This document shows positions 38,441-51,660 of a stretch of DNA of 64,000 nt, in pieces (position 1 is the first letter of the stretch; each line of letters opens with the position of its first letter). Position numbers and translations under genes: made by a program. A model generated the notes under the pieces. That model was given only the letters and a program-made list of their open reading frames with translations, did not search any database and had not been told where the DNA came from. This stretch comes from Laguncularia racemosa (Eukaryota > Streptophyta > Magnoliopsida > Myrtales > Combretaceae). The stretch covers positions 1,612,001-1,676,000 of the forward strand of contig JBBMOL010000099.1 in the NCBI GenBank assembly GCA_037954665.1, given 5' to 3'.

Positions 38441-39874
38441 TTAATTTTAATGTATTTTCTTTAGACCAAACACACTTGTCCCTTTTGTTTCTTACCAAAA
38501 AGTTAGATATTGGAAATATTCACAGTGGTTCAACTTTTAGAGACTTAGCTAAAGAAAGTAATATTACTAAACCACATCATTAAATGATGCTTAGGCTAAA
38601 AGAAGTGTAAACCTTGCTAAATTTCCAAATAGGATTTAAATTGCTGGAAGATATTTTAGAGATATTTCTAAGAATCAATAGGATACTTAACCTTTTGCTT
38701 AAGGACTAGGTTCAATAACTCAAAACATTCTATGAAAATCCTAAATTGATCCCTAAAACATGAAGTGATATCTCTAACCCTAATCCAAAAATCTAAACCC
38801 TAAAATAGGAATTCAAAATCCTATATTGACCCATGAACCCTAAATCAACAATTCACACCCTAATTTGAATAGTAAATCCTAAAATGATAAATTAAACTCC
38901 TAACTTGAACCTGAACCCAAAATAGTAATAATAATAAAAGAAAAACCCTAAACCTTAAAATGATGAATTAAAATCATAACTTGATTCAAAACCCTAAATC
39001 AATAACTTAAAACCTTAATTCAATTCCTAAAACGACAAAAATGAAAGACCAAATTCCCAATTCAAACCATAAACCCTAACATGAAAATTCAAAGTCTAAA
39101 TTCAATTTATAAACTCTAAAATGCAACTTCAAACCCTAATTCAAAATTGAACCCCTAAACCAATTTAGAAACCCTAAATTAAACAATCAAAACTCTAATC
39201 TAAGTAATAAAACCTTACAAGAATTGCTAACCCTAAAATGCACTAACATGCTCCAATACGCAATACCTATCATAGATAGAGATTAAGCACCATCGATCGA
39301 CCTGAATTAACAAATCAAAATCCTAAAATAATCACCCTAACTGGGGCTAAACCCTAGGACAAATATGTCCTATGAAATACCAATTAGCTAATTTAATTAA
39401 CCTTATTCTAAATTAATTAACTTAATTAATTATGAGACATGACATAATGCAAAAAGGAAAATTTCCAAAGTCTATAAGCTAATTTCACCTATGGTTTAAC
39501 TTAAACTACCAAGTAAAACTTTTAACCAACTACAAGAAACTAACCCTTAAACAAAAAAATCATATTAAGAAAAAGTAAATGTGATGTCAAGATGTGATTG
39601 GTTGTTGCCTTAAATAACAATTGACATTACCTTAAACTACTAAACAAAACCTTTAATCAACTAGCTAAAATTATCCAATGGATAATGATGGGGCATTAAG
39701 CAAAGTAGACCCTAGGCTAGCTGAGGTGTCACATTGCAAATGAAAATTTCCAAATTAGGTAATGGACAAGCCCTTAGACATGTCCTTTAACTAACAAGCC
39801 TAAGCTTTACCCAACACTCACTATTATCCTACAGACTAAGACAACACATTAAGTAAAGTAAACTCAAGCTTAGG
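38441..39874. other. Intergenic, rich in degenerate CCCTAA motifs
   Basis: Between about 38750 and 39250 the plus strand repeatedly carries ACCCTAAA/AACCCTAA-like heptamers spaced by 10-25 AT-rich bases. They are spaced too irregularly for a true telomere array. No gene is seen. The gypsy at 39875 inserted at the end of this stretch. Confidence 0.45.
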
Positions 39875-40504
39875 TGACGCAGTGTAACACATGTGAATTG
39901 TGTTAAGATTATTACAAACTGTTGATTTTGCGAAGACCTAGAGTGTAATCTTCAAATATCTATTGATTCTAAGAATTCCTAGGGATTTGGCATCCAAATT
40001 CAAGAATTGCATAAAATTCGCAAATTTAGGAAAAGAAACAGAGCAAAACCACTCACAACAATTTTTCGCATTTAATAATAATCCGTCTCTTTACCCTAGG
40101 GCATATAAATAATAGTAAGTACAAACTACAAAAAATAGATATAAAAATTTTCCAAAAAAAAGAAACGTCTAAAAATAGTCGAAAATAGAAATCCTTAAAA
40201 CTCAAGGACACGACACACCGTAGATGACAAAGACAACGCCACAAATGGTATCTAAAATAGAAATGTCTATAAAAAGTTATAAGAAATATAAAAATTACCA
40301 AAATTAGTAAAATTGTTTATTTGAAAAACTAAACGATGGAATTTGCCCAAAAAACGGCATAGCTCAGCACTAAAGGTACTAACTTTTTCAAGTTAGCTTA
40401 TTTCCTTCGAAATAAGGTTCATAAATTAAAAAAAAAAAAGCGATTGACCCATTTTTTTCCCAAATTTAGCCATGTATTTGTTTGTTATTATTTCCACCTT
40501 ATCA
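39875..40504 (-). repeat. 3' LTR of the decayed gypsy
   Basis: 630 bp, homologous to 44691-45267. It carries an extra block of about 53 bp near 39930-39985 that is missing from the other copy. The inner edge continues the pol reading frame. Confidence 0.88.
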
Positions 40505-43500
40505 TCATCTCTAGGGTGGATAGAATTCGCCCTCGAATCATCATAATCTGAACTATCACTAGTGTAGGGAATAAGATGCTTTACGTTAAATACATCGGCA
40601 GTTCAAATGTGGCTAGGCAACTTCAACTTATATGCATTTGGGTTGATTTTCTCTATGATCTCTACTGGCCCAATTTTCCTGGGTGATAATTTGTTGTACT
40701 CCCCAGCACAAAATCTATCCTTAGTAAGGATAACCTAAACATAATCTCCCACATCAAACTCCACATGCCGTCTTTTTTCGGTCAGCAATTTCCTTATATT
40801 TACTTGTAGCTTTTTGTAAATTATTTTGAATAGTCTTGTGGATTTCCTGCAAGCTATAGACAAAACCTTCTGCTTTTCCATGAATCCCAGTCTTATCAGG
40901 TAGTGGTAGCAAATCAAGTGGACTCCTAGGAACAACAAAGTAAACAACTTGGAATGGACTAAACCCTATACCGCGATTGACTACATGATTATGTGCAAAC
41001 TTTGCCTGACTCAACTTTTGATCCCAACTCTTTACATGTTTCCCCACTAAGCTCCTTAGTAGATTTCCTAGGGATCTATTAACTACCTCAGTTTACCCAT
41101 CTGTTTATGGGTGATAGGCACTACTAAAATTCAATTGAGTATTGACCATCTTTCACAAACTTCGCCAAAAATGGCTAAGAAACCTTATATCATTATCAGA
41201 CACAATGGTTCCAAGCAACCCATGCAACTTATATATTTCCTTAAAGTATAACTATGCAACATGGACAACGTCTGTGGTCTTCTTATAGGGAATAAAATGC
41301 ACCATTTTAGAAAATTTGTCAACTACCACAAAGATGGAGTCATTACCTCACTGAGTTCGTGGCAATCCCAGAACGAAATCCATGCTCACATCAATCTAAG
41401 GTTAAGAAGGAATTGGAAGCGGCATATATAGTTTTGCATTTGTAGTTTTCCCCTTGGATACTTGGCAAACTCTACATCTCTGTACATATTTCCCCACTTC
41501 CTTACGAATAGTTGGCCAAAAATAGGATGCATGCACCAGTTGTAAAGTCTTGTCTCGTCCCAAATGACCTTCACCATGCAGCTCCCGAATAATCTAATCC
41601 CTTAAACTACAATCTGGAATGCACAGCTGATTACCCTTGAACAAAAACCCATCTTGCAACAATTACTCTATTCTGTCACTAGCTTTCACCTTTGCTAGAA
41701 TAACAAAACAATAGGGATCACATTTAAGTAACTCGGCAAATGAATTAAAACCAGGTATCTCTACTTGCATTCGGCTCAGAAGACTCCTACGCCTACTTAG
41801 TGCATCAGCAACTCGATTTGTGACACCACTCTTGTGTTTCACAACAAAAGTGAAACACTCCAAATAAGCTACCCATGAAGCATGTCGAGATGACACTTTA
41901 TTCTGATTGTATAAATGCTTCAGAGCTTTATGGTCAGTATATAATACGAATTCTCTATGAAAAAGATAATGACACTAATGCTTCATAGCTTGCACCATAG
42001 CATAGAATTCCACATCATAGGTATTATATCGCAACTTTGCCCCTGTTAGCTTCTCGCTAAAATAAGCTATCGATCTATTATTCTGACTCAAAATAGCTCC
42101 AATCCCCACTTTAGAGGCATCTTCATGTAGCTCAAAAGGTTGATGAAAATCCAGTAACACTAGAATCAGGGCTGTTGTAAGACGCACTTTAATTTGCTCA
42201 AAAGCCATCTTTACTTCATCAGTTTACAGAAACTTACTACCCTTTATACAGTCAGTGATATGAGCTATAATACTACTAAAATGGGGTATGAATCATCTGT
42301 AAAATGATGCCAAGCCATGGAAGCTTCAAATTTCAGTCAGTGTAGTAGGTCTAGGCTACTGTCTAACGGCTTCCACTTTAGACTTATCAACTTGCAAACC
42401 ATCAGCAGAAATTATGTAACCAATAAAAAGTACCTCTATGGTCATGAATACACACTTTTTCAAGGCAGCATAGAAATTTTCCCTACACAACACATTAAGA
42501 ACATCCCGCAAGTGCTAGAGATGCTACTTTGGATCAATACAGTAAATTAGTATGTCGTCAAAATATATGATAACACACTTGCCAATGAATGGACTAAAAA
42601 CTTGATCCATCACTCTCATAAAAGTACTAGGTGCATTAGATAATCCAAACGGCATAACCAACCACTCATACAAACCCTCTCTTTTCTTGAAGGCTATCTT
42701 CCACTCATTACCCACTTGAATGCGAATCTGATGATACCCACTCTTCAGGTTTAACTTTGAGAATACCTTAGCTCCACTTAACTAGTCAAGTAAATCATCT
42801 AAGCTGGGAATAGGAAAATGATACCTGATAGTAATCTTATTAATGGCTCGGCTATCCACACACATATGCTAGGTGCCATCTTTTTTGGGAGTCAAAAGAG
42901 CAAGAACTGCACATGGACTCAAACTCTCCCGAATAAAACCCTTCGCAAGCAATTCTTCAACTTGCCTCCTCAACTCCTCATGTTCTGTAGGGTTGCACCA
43001 GGCTCAAGATCAATCTGGTGCTGGATATTACGTAGTGGTGGTAACCCATCTAGCTACTCATCAAGAAATACATCTTGGAACTCGGCCACCACCGAAATTG
43101 CCACCTCAGGTACTTTAACTTCCCTTTTAACCTCTTTACCCACCAGAGCAAAGACAACTTCAAAGTCCTGTAATTCTTCCTCAAACCTAGCTAAAGACAG
43201 CATGTTGGAACTATTACCCTACTTAACAATTTTGGACTCAATAGTGCTTCTATTAGTTACCAACATGATCTTCACACCCTTACATATGAAACTGTAAGTG
43301 TTAACTCTACCATCATGAGTCACACCCTTATCAAATTGCCAAGGCCTCTCTAACAACAAATTATAAGCATCCATTGTCACAACATCATACCAGATAGAGT
43401 CTCTATATTTAGAACTAATAGAGAATGTAACTAGTGCTCGTTTAGAGACACTTACCTCGCCACCCTTCTTTAGCCAAGCTAACTTGTAAGGTTTAGGATG

Positions 43501-44656
43501 TTGTTCTGGCTTAATGCCCAACTTTTGCACAACTTCTGTGGACAGAATGTTCTCATAGCTCCTTGAGTCGATCATAAATCGACAAACTTTGCCTAGAATA
43601 GTACAAGTGGATTAGAAAATATTGTTTCTAAGCCACTCTTCCTCTATTGCTCTAGGGGTCATACAAGATCTCCTAACCACTAAATTTTCCTTACCATCGC
43701 CTGTCACAAGCTCATTCTTAGTATATTCAGTATCAAAGATAGTTTCACCGTCACCCATCGCTTCAAACACAAATTCGTCATCTTCTTCGTCTTTGTTTTC
43801 ACTTATGTTGTTTTTCAACAATCAACGCTCTTTGGTGTGTTGCTGATACACTAATAGGATTAAATAAATTGACCATATCTTGAATTTGCATCCTCAAACC
43901 CCCAATGTATCTAGCAACCAACTGATCATTCGTTTCTTGAAGTTCATTCCTAACTATCAATCGGTAAATTTCAGAAGTGTAATCATCTACTGACCTGCTG
44001 CCCTGTTTAAGATTTTGTAATCTTTGGTACATAATGCGTTGGAAATTATAAGGTAAAAACGATGTTCGCAGATGCTTCTTCATCTTTTCCCATGATGCGA
44101 TTTTTTATTTTCCTAGCCTATTCTGAGTCAATTTTAATTGTTGCCACCATGCTATGGCCCTACCACGCAATCTGGTTACTACCAATTGCATCCGTTTATC
44201 CTTAGGGACTCCTTTGAAATCCAAAATCTCTTCAACCGTGGTAAACCAATCCAATAATTCTTATATTTGGAGGCTTCCATGAAACTTTGGTATCTCCATT
44301 CTCATAGCTAGTTCCCAACGCCTCTGGTCTTCCTTTGCATGAGGCCTAACACGCCTACGCTGTACTACATCATAGTGCTCATCTTCCTCAAGAGAAGAGG
44401 AGTCATCTTCTGCCTCTTCTACAATTGGCATCGGGTTAGGGTTTCTCACATGCCTAGGGTTGATATTTTGCTTTTGATTACCCATCAATGCACCCATTCT
44501 CTCTACTAATCGATCTACAACCACATCCAAATGATGTTCTAACACCACATCTAGCCTTTCATCAATTATCTGCCCAATTCTTCGCTCTGGATCATCACAA
44601 TCGTAGCTTTCATCCGCTGTAGCACGACGTTGGTTAGTTTGTCTACGGGGTGCCAT
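40440..44656 (-). pseudogene. Gypsy gag-pol remains
   Basis: Gag starts at ATG 44654-44656 (MAPRRQTNQ) and continues in pieces to about 43800. No zinc knuckle was found. The protease segment (43219-43575) reads DSRSYENI, where family members have DSGSCENI; both changes are G-to-A. RT pieces include VMPFGLSNAPSTFMRVM and IYFDDILIY (42524-42715). RNase H pieces span 41663-42208. Integrase pieces lie between about 40735 and 41577. The frame changes several times and stops are frequent, so nothing full length can be made. The C-terminal reading frame continues across the LTR boundary at 40504. Confidence 0.88.
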
Positions 44657-44673
44657 TGTTACCAAGAATGAAC

Positions 44674-44688
44674 TTGGCTTTGATACCA
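44674..44688 (-). promoter_or_regulatory. Primer binding site of the decayed gypsy
   Basis: TGGTATCAAAGCCAA on minus, close to the initiator tRNA-Met complement with one change, 2 bp inside the right LTR. Confidence 0.75.
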
Positions 44689-44690
44689 AC

Positions 44691-45267
44691 TGACGCAGCA
44701 TAACACGTGTGAATTGTGTCGAGATTATCACAAGCCGTTGATTATGCTTGGCATCCAAATTTAAGAATTCTATAAAATTCGCAAACTTAGGAAAAGACAG
44801 AGCAAAACCGCTCACAATAATTTTTCACATTCAATAATAATCTGTCTCTTTACCTTAGGGCATACAAATAATATTATGTACAAACTACCAAAAATAGTTA
44901 TAAAAAATTTACCAAAAAAAAAGAAACATTTAAAAATAGCTGAAAATAGAAATCCCTAAAACTTAAGGACATGACATACCTTAGACGACAAAGACAACAC
45001 CACAAATGGCATCTAAAACAAAAATGTCTATAAAAAGTTATAAGAAATTTAAAAATTACCAAAATTAGTAAAATTGTCTATTCGAAAGACTAAATGACGA
45101 AATTTGCCCAAAAAATGGCATAACTTAGTACCAAAAGTATTGATTTCTTCGAGTTAGCCAATTTGCTTGTTTCTTTTGAAATAAGGTTTAGAAATTAAAA
45201 AATTGTGATTGGCCTGTTTTTGCCAAATTTAGCCATGTGTTTGTTTGTTATTATTTCCACCTCATCA
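44691..45267 (-). repeat. 5' LTR of the decayed gypsy
   Basis: 577 bp, starting TGACGCAG on + and ending CTCATCA, directly followed by the ttagg duplication. Confidence 0.88.
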
Positions 45268-45272
45268 TTAGG

Positions 45273-45487
45273 TTATGTGCAACATGCAATTGAGAATTGC
45301 CAAATAAGGAAATTTATTTGATCTTACACTTACTTTAACCACTAAACTACACATTATCTGGCACATGCAATTATCCAATGTGTCTTATGATTGCATTAAG
45401 CAATTGATTGGAGCTTAAACACACCATAAGTACTACCGATTCTATAAATTTCACAAAGTTTAGAAGTACAATAAATATAGCTAAAAC

Positions 45488-45519
<32 letters not shown>

Positions 45520-47273
45520 AATAAATAAAATAAAATAATTCCAAAGATCAATAGGAAGCTTATCCCTAAAGCTTAGTGTAGACCCGAATAATTTTCAAAT
45601 TCAAAACTTAGGTCTTATGGAAGTATTGGGAAATACTTCTAAAAGTCCATATGACGTTTGACTCTAAACCTAGGACTACTTTAGCATAACCGATAGAATT
45701 AGTATAACTATAGCCTAATAAACTGAGGCCCTAGATGAATTTTGATCATAGACTATTATATTAGGTATCCTAAACTCTAACCAAGATCAACCTAAAGCCC
45801 TAATTCGAGGTTCAAAACCTTAAACCAATCAATAAACTCTATGGTTACAATAAGAAACATCAAAACTAACCTTGGGCCCTAAAAGGCTAAATTAAAACCT
45901 AATCAAATCCGAAACCCTAAAAGTGGGAAATTACCCTAAGAATAATATAAAATAATGTAATGTAATGAGAATTAATCCTACTAATTAATCAAACAAAATA
46001 ATGCAATTGGTGGAAAATAAATTTCCTTAAACTATCTCTACTAAACATGAAGTGTAGGAGGGTAAAAATATCATTTCACACACCAAATTAATTTAAGTAA
46101 CCACCACATCAAAGCAGCTAAAAAAAATACCTTAATTAGACCCTTAATTACCTTCAATTGATGAATTAATGGACAAAAGAAATTATGGGCACAAAACACC
46201 CATTAAACCACCGACCACCATCCAAGGGAAGATATTTTGACAACATAACTAATCCAAGGGCCATTAAGCATTTAAGTACACTTAGGGAGTGTAGGGTACG
46301 GGTTTAGACATGACTAAAAATCTGATGGAAATGAAAATTACCATAAAAAGCAATTGATCTAACCTAAAACACTCCTCTAACCATCAAGCAAATATACTGT
46401 CCAACTAACTCTATTAACCAATGTGTTTAAACTACAACTTAAGCAACCTAAATCCCTCATAACTTACCCCACCTACATGTGATATCCTCCCATTTCCTTC
46501 CTCTTCTGATTTTACTTACAAAAACACAAAGAAAAACACTCCAAGGAAGCAAGACAAGCCACCCATTTTGACTACTATTCTACCACCCTTCACTCCACCA
46601 CCCACAAAGCACAAACACCACCAAAACAACCACAATATTATTTCCCAACCACAGCAGCTTCCACGCCATTTAGGAGGGTATCTAAGGGATTCAAAGTCAG
46701 AAGGAAGTCAAACAATCAACACTAAGCAAGAGGGCAAACAAGGGAATGGAATAGGAAGCACACCTAGAAGACTATCAAGTGTAGGACACTAACTAGTACA
46801 TGTTTTCTTCATTTTCTTGTAATTTTTTTCTTGCATACTAGACTAGAATACCTATGAATCTTCTATTCTTGTAGCTATTAGTGATGTCTTTAAGTTTTAC
46901 TAAGTAAGAGATTCAAATATGTCATGTAAACTAAAGCCATGTTAAAAGATAATGTAGTGTAACTTCCTTGAATCAAGTTAGGAATGTAAGATTTGGAAGT
47001 GAATGAACTCAAGACTTTATTTTTCGCCATGTTTAAGGAGCTTAAGAATCGTTTATCTTTAATGTATTAAGTAAACTTCAATATTTAAGAGCCTTAGTGA
47101 TTAACATGTATTAGAGATAGAAAAAGTTGGAAATGTAGGAGGTTCACTTTCAAACCACTAAAACCAGTGCCTAAAGGGAATTTTTACATTATTATCCAAA
47201 ACTTCTAGAGTGTAAACATGACATAATATCATTGGAAAAGAGATGAAATGAGAACATTTAGTTAAATATAACA
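45273..47273. other. Intergenic, no gene recognised
   Basis: AT-rich, with an (AT)n tract at about 45488-45521. More degenerate CCCTAA-like motifs lie at about 45740-45930, on the far side of the gypsy from those at 38.75-39.25 kb. A 74-codon Pro/His/Gln-rich frame at 46568-46792 is low complexity and not convincing. Confidence 0.4.
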
Positions 47274-47390
47274 AACCCGTTAAGTGCTTCCTTGAGTCGT
47301 TTCGCGCGATTTCTTGTGATCAGTCCAGGCGGCACTTCAAGAGGATCCACATTCCTTCTTCCAGCTTGACTCTCATTATGGATCTCATCA
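47274..47390 (-). repeat. Truncated 3' LTR
   Basis: Matches 52416-52532 of the full LTR. On minus it starts TGATGAGATCC right after a GAGGGGAA polypurine tract (47391-47398) and is cut off after about 117 bp. Confidence 0.85.
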
Positions 47391-50300
47391 TTCCCCTCAT
47401 CTTGAAAAGGATTTGTCCTCAAATCATCACCTACATCAAAAGGACTCAGATCAGTAACATTAAATGTGGCATTTACTTGATACTCACCAGGCAAATCTAT
47501 CTTGTATGCATTATCGTTGATGCGCTCAAGAATTTGAAATGGTCCATCGCCTCTAGGAAGTAGTTTAGATTGACGCTGCACGGGAAACCGCTCTTTGCGC
47601 ATGTGAACCCAAACCCAATCTCCAGGTTCAAAAACAGATTGTCAACGACCCTTGTTGGCTTGTTTCACATACTGCTCTGTTCATCGCTCAATGTTCATCC
47701 TTGCCTTCTCATGGATCTGTTTAACAAATTCAGCTTTCTTCTTGCCATCTAGATTAACATACTCAGAAATAGGCAAAGGTGATAAATCCAAAGGAGTCAG
47801 TGGATTAAAACCATACACAATTTCAAAAGGAGTAAATTTAGTAGCAGAATGCACTGTACGGTTATAGGCAAATTCAACATGCGGCAAACAATCCTTCCAA
47901 CTTTTAATATTCTTTTTAATTACAGCCCTCAACAAAGTAGATAAAGTTCGATTCACTACCTCAGTTTGACCATCAGTCTGTGGATGACAAGTAGTAGAAA
48001 ACAATAACTTAGTTCCTAACTTAGCCCACAAGGTCTTCCAAAAGTAGCTCAAGAACTTAGCATCCCTATCCGATACGATTGTTCTAGGCATACCATGCAA
48101 TCTCACAACTTCCCTAAAGAATAAATTAGCAATATTACAAGCATCATTCGTTTTGTGACAAGGAATGAAATGTGCCATCTTAGAAAATCTATCCACAACT
48201 ACAAAAATAGAATCTCGACCATATCTAGACCTGGGTAAACCTAACACAAAATCCATAGAAATATCTACCCAAGGCTCCTTTTGTTGCTCTCCCCATTTGA
48301 ACCCCACGTTCTTCTTAATTACCTCAGTAAGTGATATTGCAATGGTGCTAAAATCCTTCACAAATCTCCTGTAAAAGCTTGCTAGTCCATGGAAACTCCG
48401 CACATTACTTACATTGGTTGGACTAGGCCATTCTTGGATTGCACGAACCTTTTCTTCATCAACCTGTTTTCCCTGTGCACTAACAACAAAACCAAGAAAC
48501 GCAAGTTTGTCTGTGTAAAAAGTGCACTTCTTGAGGTTAGCATATAATTGTTCCTTTCGAAGCACTTCTAAAACATCCCTCAAGTGAGATATATGATCTT
48601 TCAAACTCTTGCTGTAAATAAGAATATCATCAAAATAGACAACCACAAATTTTCCAATAAATGTCCTCATGAAAGTACTAGGTGTATTAGTTTAACCGAA
48701 AGGCATTACTAACCACTCATACAATCCATATTTTGTTTTGAATGCAGTTTTCCATTCATCACCTTCTTTCATTCTAATTTGGTGGTATCCACTTTTCAGA
48801 TCAATTTTGGAAAAGACACTAGACCCATGTAACTCGTCTAACATATCATCTAAGCGAGGAATGAGATGACGATACTTTACCGTGATGTTGTTGATGGCGC
48901 GACAGTCAACACACACTCTCCATGACCCATCCTTCTTAGGAACTAAAATCACAGGCACTGCACATGGACTCATGCTTTCTCTCACGTACCCCTTCTCCAT
49001 TAATTCATCGACCTGCCTTTGGAGTTCCTTTGTCTCCTCCGAATTGCTCCTATAAGCTGGCTTATTTGGAATCGATGCTCCGGGTACAAGGTCAATCTGG
49101 TGCTCAATACCATGAATAGGTGGTAATCCCTTTAGAATCTCCTCAGGAAAGACATCTTCAAAGTCCTGCACAATAGACACAACCACACTAGGCAAAGAGT
49201 TAAATAGTTCGTTAGTATTAAGACATGTTTCCTTAAAAACCAGCAACAATATAGGTTGCCTCATCACTAACGCTCTCCTTACTACACTCGCTCTTGCCAC
49301 ACAACTCTCCTTTTGCAAGGCTGCCCTCTCCTTTTCACTCACCACCAAAGTTGATTCCCCTTGAACTTGGTCTCTCACACTCTTTCCAGCCTTCCTCTCT
49401 TTTTCCTTTTGATATTGACTTTTGTATTCCTTTTCTTTCTCATTGTCTTTTGCTCTCTCACTCTCCCTCTGCTTTTCACTCACCTTATGTTTTGCAAAAG
49501 ACTGTTGTAGCTGCAACTGATCCTCATACACTTGTTTAGGTGTTAACGGTTTAAGATTAAAGCTTTTCCCTTGGTGAACAAGCGTATACTTGTTAGAAAA
49601 GCCGTCATGAACAACCTTCCTATCAAATTGCCATGGCCTCCCTAACAACACATAACATGCTTGCATTGACACTACATCACATAACACCTTATCCTCTTAC
49701 CTACCAATGCGAAAACCAATCAAGGCTTGCTTACTCACCTTAGTCTCACCACTATCATTCAACCACTGCAATTTATATGGACTAGGGTGTCTAACAGTTT
49801 TGAGCCCCAGCCTCTCAACAATAAAATTGTTCACTACATTGGTGTAACTTCCTCCATCAATGATCAAGCTGCAAATATGATCTCCTAGATAACATCTAGA
49901 ATGAAATATATTCTCCCTTTGCACCTCCTCTTCTTCCTTCACCTGCACATTCAAAACTCGCTTCACTACTGCCACTAGCCTTCCCATTGCAGGCTCCTCA
50001 TCATCACTAACATCCTTTAATGGAGGCATATCATCTTCTTCACTATCCCCCTCAGTCTCATACTCACCATCATCACGCAAAATCATCACATGCCTATTTG
50101 GACATTAACTAGCAATATGGCCTCTACCTTGGCATTTAAAGCATCTAATGTCACGATTTCTAGAAGTAGAAGATTCAGGGTTACCTTGATTACCAGGAGT
50201 AGAACCCGCTTGCCTCAGCTCTCCTTTAGGTTTAGTGGGTAATGGCCTTTCTTCCTTCTTCCATTGGTTAGTCTTCCAGGTGGATGGACCAGTACCTTGT

Positions 50301-51172
50301 TAAAACCGTACACTACTACTACCTTTCCTCTTGTGCTGGTTCTCAACCTTTATAGCCATATGGACCATATCCTCCAATTCTACATAATGCTGCAATTCAA
50401 CAACATTTTGAATCTCCCTATTCAATCCCGCAAGAAACCTAGCCATGGTAGCCTCTCTATCCTCCTCTACATTCGCCCTAATCATAGTAACTTCTATCTC
50501 CTTGAAATACTAATCCACACTTCGGCTTCCCTGCCTAAGAGTTTGCAATTTGTTGTGCAATTCACGATAGTAATACGCAGGCACAAACCGCTTCTTCATC
50601 ACTCTCTTCATCTCTTCCCAAGACTCAATAGGTGGCTCGCCATTCCTTCTTCTATTCAACATTAATTGATCCCACCACACTATAGCATAATCCGAAAACT
50701 CAATGGCAGCAAGTTTCACTTTCTTTCTCCCACTATAGTTATGACAATTAAACACCATCTTTACCTTCTTCTCCCACTTTAAGTACGCCTCGGGATCATT
50801 CTTCCCTTGGAAATGAGGAATCTTCATCTTTATGCTACTTAATTGATCATCATCTCTATTCCTATCTCCTCTATCTTCCTAATCCCTAGTTCATCTATTC
50901 CGACCACTATAACCTCTATAACTCCCGACAGAAGGCTCATCAAATTCATCTTCCGATATTTCATCTCCACCCCTCGGTACTCTTCTAGAACGACTCTCCC
51001 TCTTACGCCCTTGGAATACTTTTGTGGATTGCTCTAGTCTTTGCTTTACCATCTCATGAATTTGTTCCATTCCCTCTTGGAACATCCTCTTCATCTCACC
51101 CCTCAACGCCTTAATTACTAACCTAGCATCAAACCTTCCCCTCTCACCTTCAAGAGAATGTTGTCTCGACAT
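47274..51172 (-). pseudogene. Gypsy gag-pol with stops and an internal deletion
   Basis: Gag starts at ATG 51170-51172 (MSRQHSLEGE). A CFKCQGRGHIAS zinc knuckle near 50110-50150 is cut by a stop before its last Cys. The protease reads IIDGGSYTNVV (about 49840-49870), with Tyr where Cys is usual. RT (48692-49300 and 48400-48670) has YFDDILIYSKS but lacks about seven residues upstream of it. At about 48275-48285 the RT thumb runs directly and in frame into the integrase core (ISMDFVLGLPRS). RNase H and the integrase zinc domain have therefore been deleted. The integrase C-terminus (47258-47602) continues into the LTR. Several stops interrupt the frame. Confidence 0.9.
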
Positions 51173-51643
51173 TGTCCCTACAGAAAAGATTAGTACTAAC
51201 ACAAATATATATATGATTAAACCTCACGATACACTCCCTTACGTGTTTCACTCAAATGATAATATCACACAGTCACTCGTGTATTCTCAAAAACAATGAT
51301 GATATCAACTCACCAATTCCTCTTCTCAATTCTCTTGGAACTAACCCAAACTACACCAATTCCCTTCCGTAGAATTCAAAAACAAATCTAGGGTTCGTAA
51401 ATTTTCCTCTTTTTTTTTTCTACCCGATTTTTTTTTTTTTTGTCTTTGTTGTTGCTCTTGATCACGTTTCTCTTTTCTTTTCTCTCTTTTTTTTTTTTTT
51501 TTTGTAACAAATTGACTAGTAGATACTACACTTTCAATGGACAATTAATACTATGAAATTGAATACGATAATTGATATGAACGATTGGAGTTAGGGTTTT
51601 GATGTTGCCTTCCTCAAACCGAACTTGATGTTTTGGCAAACCT

Positions 51644-51657
51644 AAGCTCTGATACCA
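51644..51657 (-). promoter_or_regulatory. Primer binding site of the truncated gypsy
   Basis: TGGTATCAGAGCTT on minus, three bases inside the 5' LTR, complementary to the initiator tRNA-Met end. Confidence 0.85.
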
Positions 51658-51660
51658 AAC

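Larger units (their letters stand above)
39875..45267 (-). mobile_element. Decayed Ty3-gypsy retrotransposon
   Basis: LTRs at 39875-40504 (630 bp) and 44691-45267 (577 bp) begin TGACGCAG and end ATCA. They are flanked by ttagg at 39870-39874 and 45268-45272. A primer site lies next to the right LTR. Gag, protease, RT, RNase H and integrase remains lie in gypsy order on the minus strand. Confidence 0.9.

Noticed and set aside
38750..39250. Chromosome end or true telomere
   Set aside because: The heptamers are degenerate and irregularly spaced, and ordinary retroelements continue on both sides.
46568..46792. Pro/His/Gln-rich 74-codon frame
   Set aside because: Low complexity and no domain or neighbouring exon.
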